Part shown: in pieces, positions 7,753 to 9,150 of the stretch
How positions within the stretch are numbered: position 1 is the stretch's first letter
Layout: each line of letters opens with the position of its first letter
Source: JBOGEB01 sp050743125
GTDB lineage: Bacteria; Actinomycetota; Nitriliruptoria; Euzebyales; Egibacteraceae
Direction: 5' to 3'
NCBI GenBank assembly: GCA_050743125.1
Contig: JBOGEB010000173.1
Location: 1-9,150 of the forward strand
DNA: 9,150 nt
Program-made: the position numbers and the translations under genes
The notes under the pieces: model-generated
Database searches by the model: none
Seen by the model: the letters and a program-made list of their open reading frames with translations, nothing else
What the model was told of the DNA's origin: nothing

Positions 7753-8289
7753 TCACCCAAGCGGCTTTGTCCAGTGGGCTGCCCGTGACGGAACGGAGCA
7801 GCCCAGACTTATGCAACGTGTGCCGTTATGGACCGTGCCGACCCCTTGTCCGTCACCGAGGACGGCGTTGCCGGTAGGATTCGACAAGTTCAAGAAGAAC
7901 GTCTTGTCCGGCTCCGGCACGTCGTCGAGCACCATCCCCACGCCAACGTTCTTCGGCCCAGTCTCGCCCGGTAAGAAGATCACTACTCCGGAGGTGGCTT
8001 GATAGTCGCCAGGCGCGACGGCGCTGCCGTCGGCGGTCACGAACTGCACCGTTACGGTCCTCATGCTCGGCGCTGACAGGCGGACAGAGAATACGGCGCT
8101 GGCGGGAAGGGGAAAGATGCCACAGCGGACGACACCGCAATAGGTAGAGCCCTCGAATGACTGGGCGTCGCTGACCGACAGGCGGGGCGCCGCCGCGTGC
8201 GCTGGCAGGGCGTTGGCGGGCAGCAGGACCATCATGGCCGCCACGGCGACCCCCAGCCGGGCGTGTTGTCGCATGACGGAAAGGCTCAT
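7753..8289 (-). CDS. Secreted single-domain Calx-beta protein
   Basis: 178 residues from ATG at 8289, chosen because AAGGAAAG lies ten bases upstream and the resulting N-terminus is a classic Sec signal: a short basic start, hydrophobic GVAVAAMMVLLPANAL, and cleavage expected after PAHA (residue 32). The mature part is essentially one Calx-beta module: SVRLSAP strand, TVQFVTADGSAVAPGDYQ, GVVIFLPGETGPKNVGV, DDVPEPDKTFFLNLSNP and GDGQGVGTV, the order typical of these beta-sandwich adhesive or Ca-binding domains. Two CX4C pairs (CGVVRC near the start, CISLGC near the end) flank the fold and could form disulfides outside the cell. The C-terminal tail after GVGTV is unusual for the family. The gene lies between the WD40 gene and the NTPase-PBP gene on the same strand, but 100-150-bp spacers suggest its own promoter. 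Its role, perhaps surface or matrix binding, is inferred from the fold only. Confidence 0.8.
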   Translation of the reverse strand: MSLSVMRQHARLGVAVAAMMVLLPANALPAHAAAPRLSVSDAQSFEGSTYCGVVRCGIFPLPASAVFSVRLSAPSMRTVTVQFVTADGSAVAPGDYQATSGVVIFLPGETGPKNVGVGMVLDDVPEPDKTFFLNLSNPTGNAVLGDGQGVGTVHNGTRCISLGCSVPSRAAHWTKPLG

Positions 8290-8307
8290 GAGCACGCTAC
8301 TTTCCTT

Positions 8308-8354
8308 GTCACATGTGACCGTACGTCGTTGCTGAAAGCCGACAATGAAAGCCG
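8308..8354 (-). promoter_or_regulatory. Promoter-like sequence with palindrome and direct repeats before the Calx-beta gene
   Basis: On the minus strand TTGTCG (8345-8340) and TACGGT (8323-8318) are spaced 16 bp, fitting an actinobacterial -35/-10 pair. A perfect 12-bp palindrome GTCACATGTGAC (8308-8319) overlaps the -10 end and the expected transcription start, and abuts the AAGGAAAG ribosome site (8307-8300). Two exact copies of TGAAAGCCG (plus strand 8333-8341 and 8346-8354, 13-bp period) overlap and flank the -35. The arrangement looks like operator sites; the binding proteins are unknown. Confidence 0.45.
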
Positions 8355-8390
8355 GCCTGAAGTGCGATTGGCCCGCTGACCTTTTGCCTT

Positions 8391-9150
8391 CTACGTCAGG
8401 GCTGCCCGCTGTTCCGCTGCCCGACACGTGAGGCCATTGGGAAAGAAGCGACCTCGCCGATGATCATAGCCTGAGGCCGACCAGGTTGCCAATAGCATGA
8501 GCCAGGCGGTGGTGCCGTACCCGGACGGCAGATCGGGGCACGTCCGCGCATACGGCCTGCCGAGGCCGACGAATCTGTCCCATTCCTCTTGACGCAGATT
8601 CCGGCCGGCCAGCGTGCATGCGTGTCGAATCCACGCATCGACAGTGACCGGCCACAGCCGCACGGTCTGGTCGGCGCTGGCGGAGGCGATCGCCTTGCCG
8701 TCCGGGCTGAACACCACGCCCCAGACCCAGTCGGCGTGGCCGGTCAGGGGCTGGCCGATCTGTTTGCCCGGTGGCGGCATTCCACAGCCGCACCGTCCGG
8801 TCGCCTCCGGCGGAGGCGAGGGTCTTGCCGTCCGAGCTGAACACCACGCCGACGACTGACTCGGTGTGGCCGGTCAGGGGCGGACCGATCTGCTTGCCGG
8901 TGTGGGCGTCCCACAACCGCACCGTCCCGTCCCAGCCAGCGGAGGCGATCCTCGTGCCGTCCGCGCTGAACGCCACCGCGTTGACCTGGTCGGTGTGGCC
9001 GGTCAGGGGCTGGCCGAGCGGTTTGCCGGTGGCGGCATCCCACAGCCGCACCGTGTGGTCGGCGCTGGCGGAGGCAAGTCTCGTGCCCTCGGGACCGAAC
9101 GCCACCCCATACACCACGTTCGCGTGGCCGGTGAGAGGCTGGCCGATCTG
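8391..9150 (-). CDS. WD40 beta-propeller protein, C-terminal part (frameshifted; 5' end beyond window)
   Basis: The gene runs in from the right edge and is open there; the GTG at 9117 lies inside a WD repeat and is not a start. Four repeats are visible, with GH dipeptides in GHANVVYG, GHTDQVNA, GHTESVVG and GHADWVWG and closing TVRLW motifs. A frame change at 8769-8767, an extra C in a CCC run, splits the fourth repeat; correcting it restores NAATGKQIGQPLTGH. After the last TVRLWP comes a C-terminal extension, WIRHACTLAGRNL with EEW and ARTCPDLP. This tail is typical of actinobacterial WD40 proteins whose N-terminus is often an nSTAND-type NTPase, kinase or protease; that part is outside the window. 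About 35 further residues before the TAG at 8391 are atypical, so the natural end could be earlier. The propeller is a protein-protein interaction platform, probably the sensor half of a larger protein. Confidence 0.8.
8741..9150 (-). repeat. 129-bp coding repeats of the WD40 propeller
   Basis: The plus-strand landmark CGGTCAGGGG recurs at 8741, 8871 and 9000, with a variant CGGTGAGAGG at 9129. Successive distances are 130, 129 and 129 bp, i.e. 43 codons per blade except for the interval with one additional base. High nucleotide similarity between blades indicates relatively recent internal duplication, less extreme than in the TPR array of the CHAT gene. Confidence 0.85.

Noticed and set aside
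6558..7877. 439-codon plus-strand open frame
   Set aside because: It is antisense to the NTPase half, runs through its leader into the end of the Calx-beta gene, and has no recognisable domain.
8290..8427. GTG at 8427 as start of the Calx-beta protein
   Set aside because: It would put 46 polar residues before the signal peptide and overlap the WD40 gene end; the ATG at 8289 has a ribosome site and a proper Sec signal.

Overview
The window is a high-GC draft contig piece with strong G/C bias at third codon positions. It has the protein repertoire of a filamentous actinobacterium: a CHAT/STAND/TPR protein, the TPR-like domain seen after the HTH in actinobacterial XRE regulators, an NTPase joined to a type 1 periplasmic-binding-protein (PBP) fold, a secreted Calx-beta protein and a WD40 protein. 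Genus cannot be assigned by eye. A run of exactly 100 N at 3261-3360 marks a scaffold gap of unknown true length.

Layout, left to right. (1) Positions 1-3159, plus strand: a CHAT-protease / STAND-NTPase / TPR protein, open at the left edge, with a very recent 144-bp tandem duplication in its TPR region. (2) Positions 3160-3556: a convergent minus-strand gene tail, the N gap, and about 190 bp that probably carry upstream parts of one or two genes. (3) Positions 3557-4441, plus strand: a 294-residue TPR-like protein. (4) A convergent junction with a hairpin. (5) Positions 7600 down to 4526, minus strand: what reads as ONE large gene (about 1,020 residues) coding for an N-terminal P-loop NTPase fused to a C-terminal PBP-like ligand-binding domain, now broken by two single-base frameshifts. 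(6) Positions 8289 down to 7753, minus strand: a small secreted Calx-beta protein preceded by a palindrome, direct repeats and a promoter-like sequence. (7) Positions 9150 down to 8391, minus strand: the C-terminal part of a WD40 propeller protein, open at the right edge, with one frameshift that the internal repeat period proves.

The common theme is sensing and signalling: NTPase switches or likely switch partners joined to repeat or ligand-binding sensor modules (TPR, PBP, WD40), one of them carrying a caspase-like protease. Such genes are frequent in actinobacterial conflict, immunity and signalling loci. That these particular genes form one system is inference only; orientation and spacing suggest at least three transcription units. 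The most distinctive items are the NTPase-PBP fusion, the CHAT-STAND-TPR protein with its fresh repeat expansion, and the operator-like region before the Calx-beta gene. Single-base indels, mostly an extra C in a CCC run, recur in the minus-strand genes; sequencing error is the simplest explanation and should be excluded before calling any gene a pseudogene.
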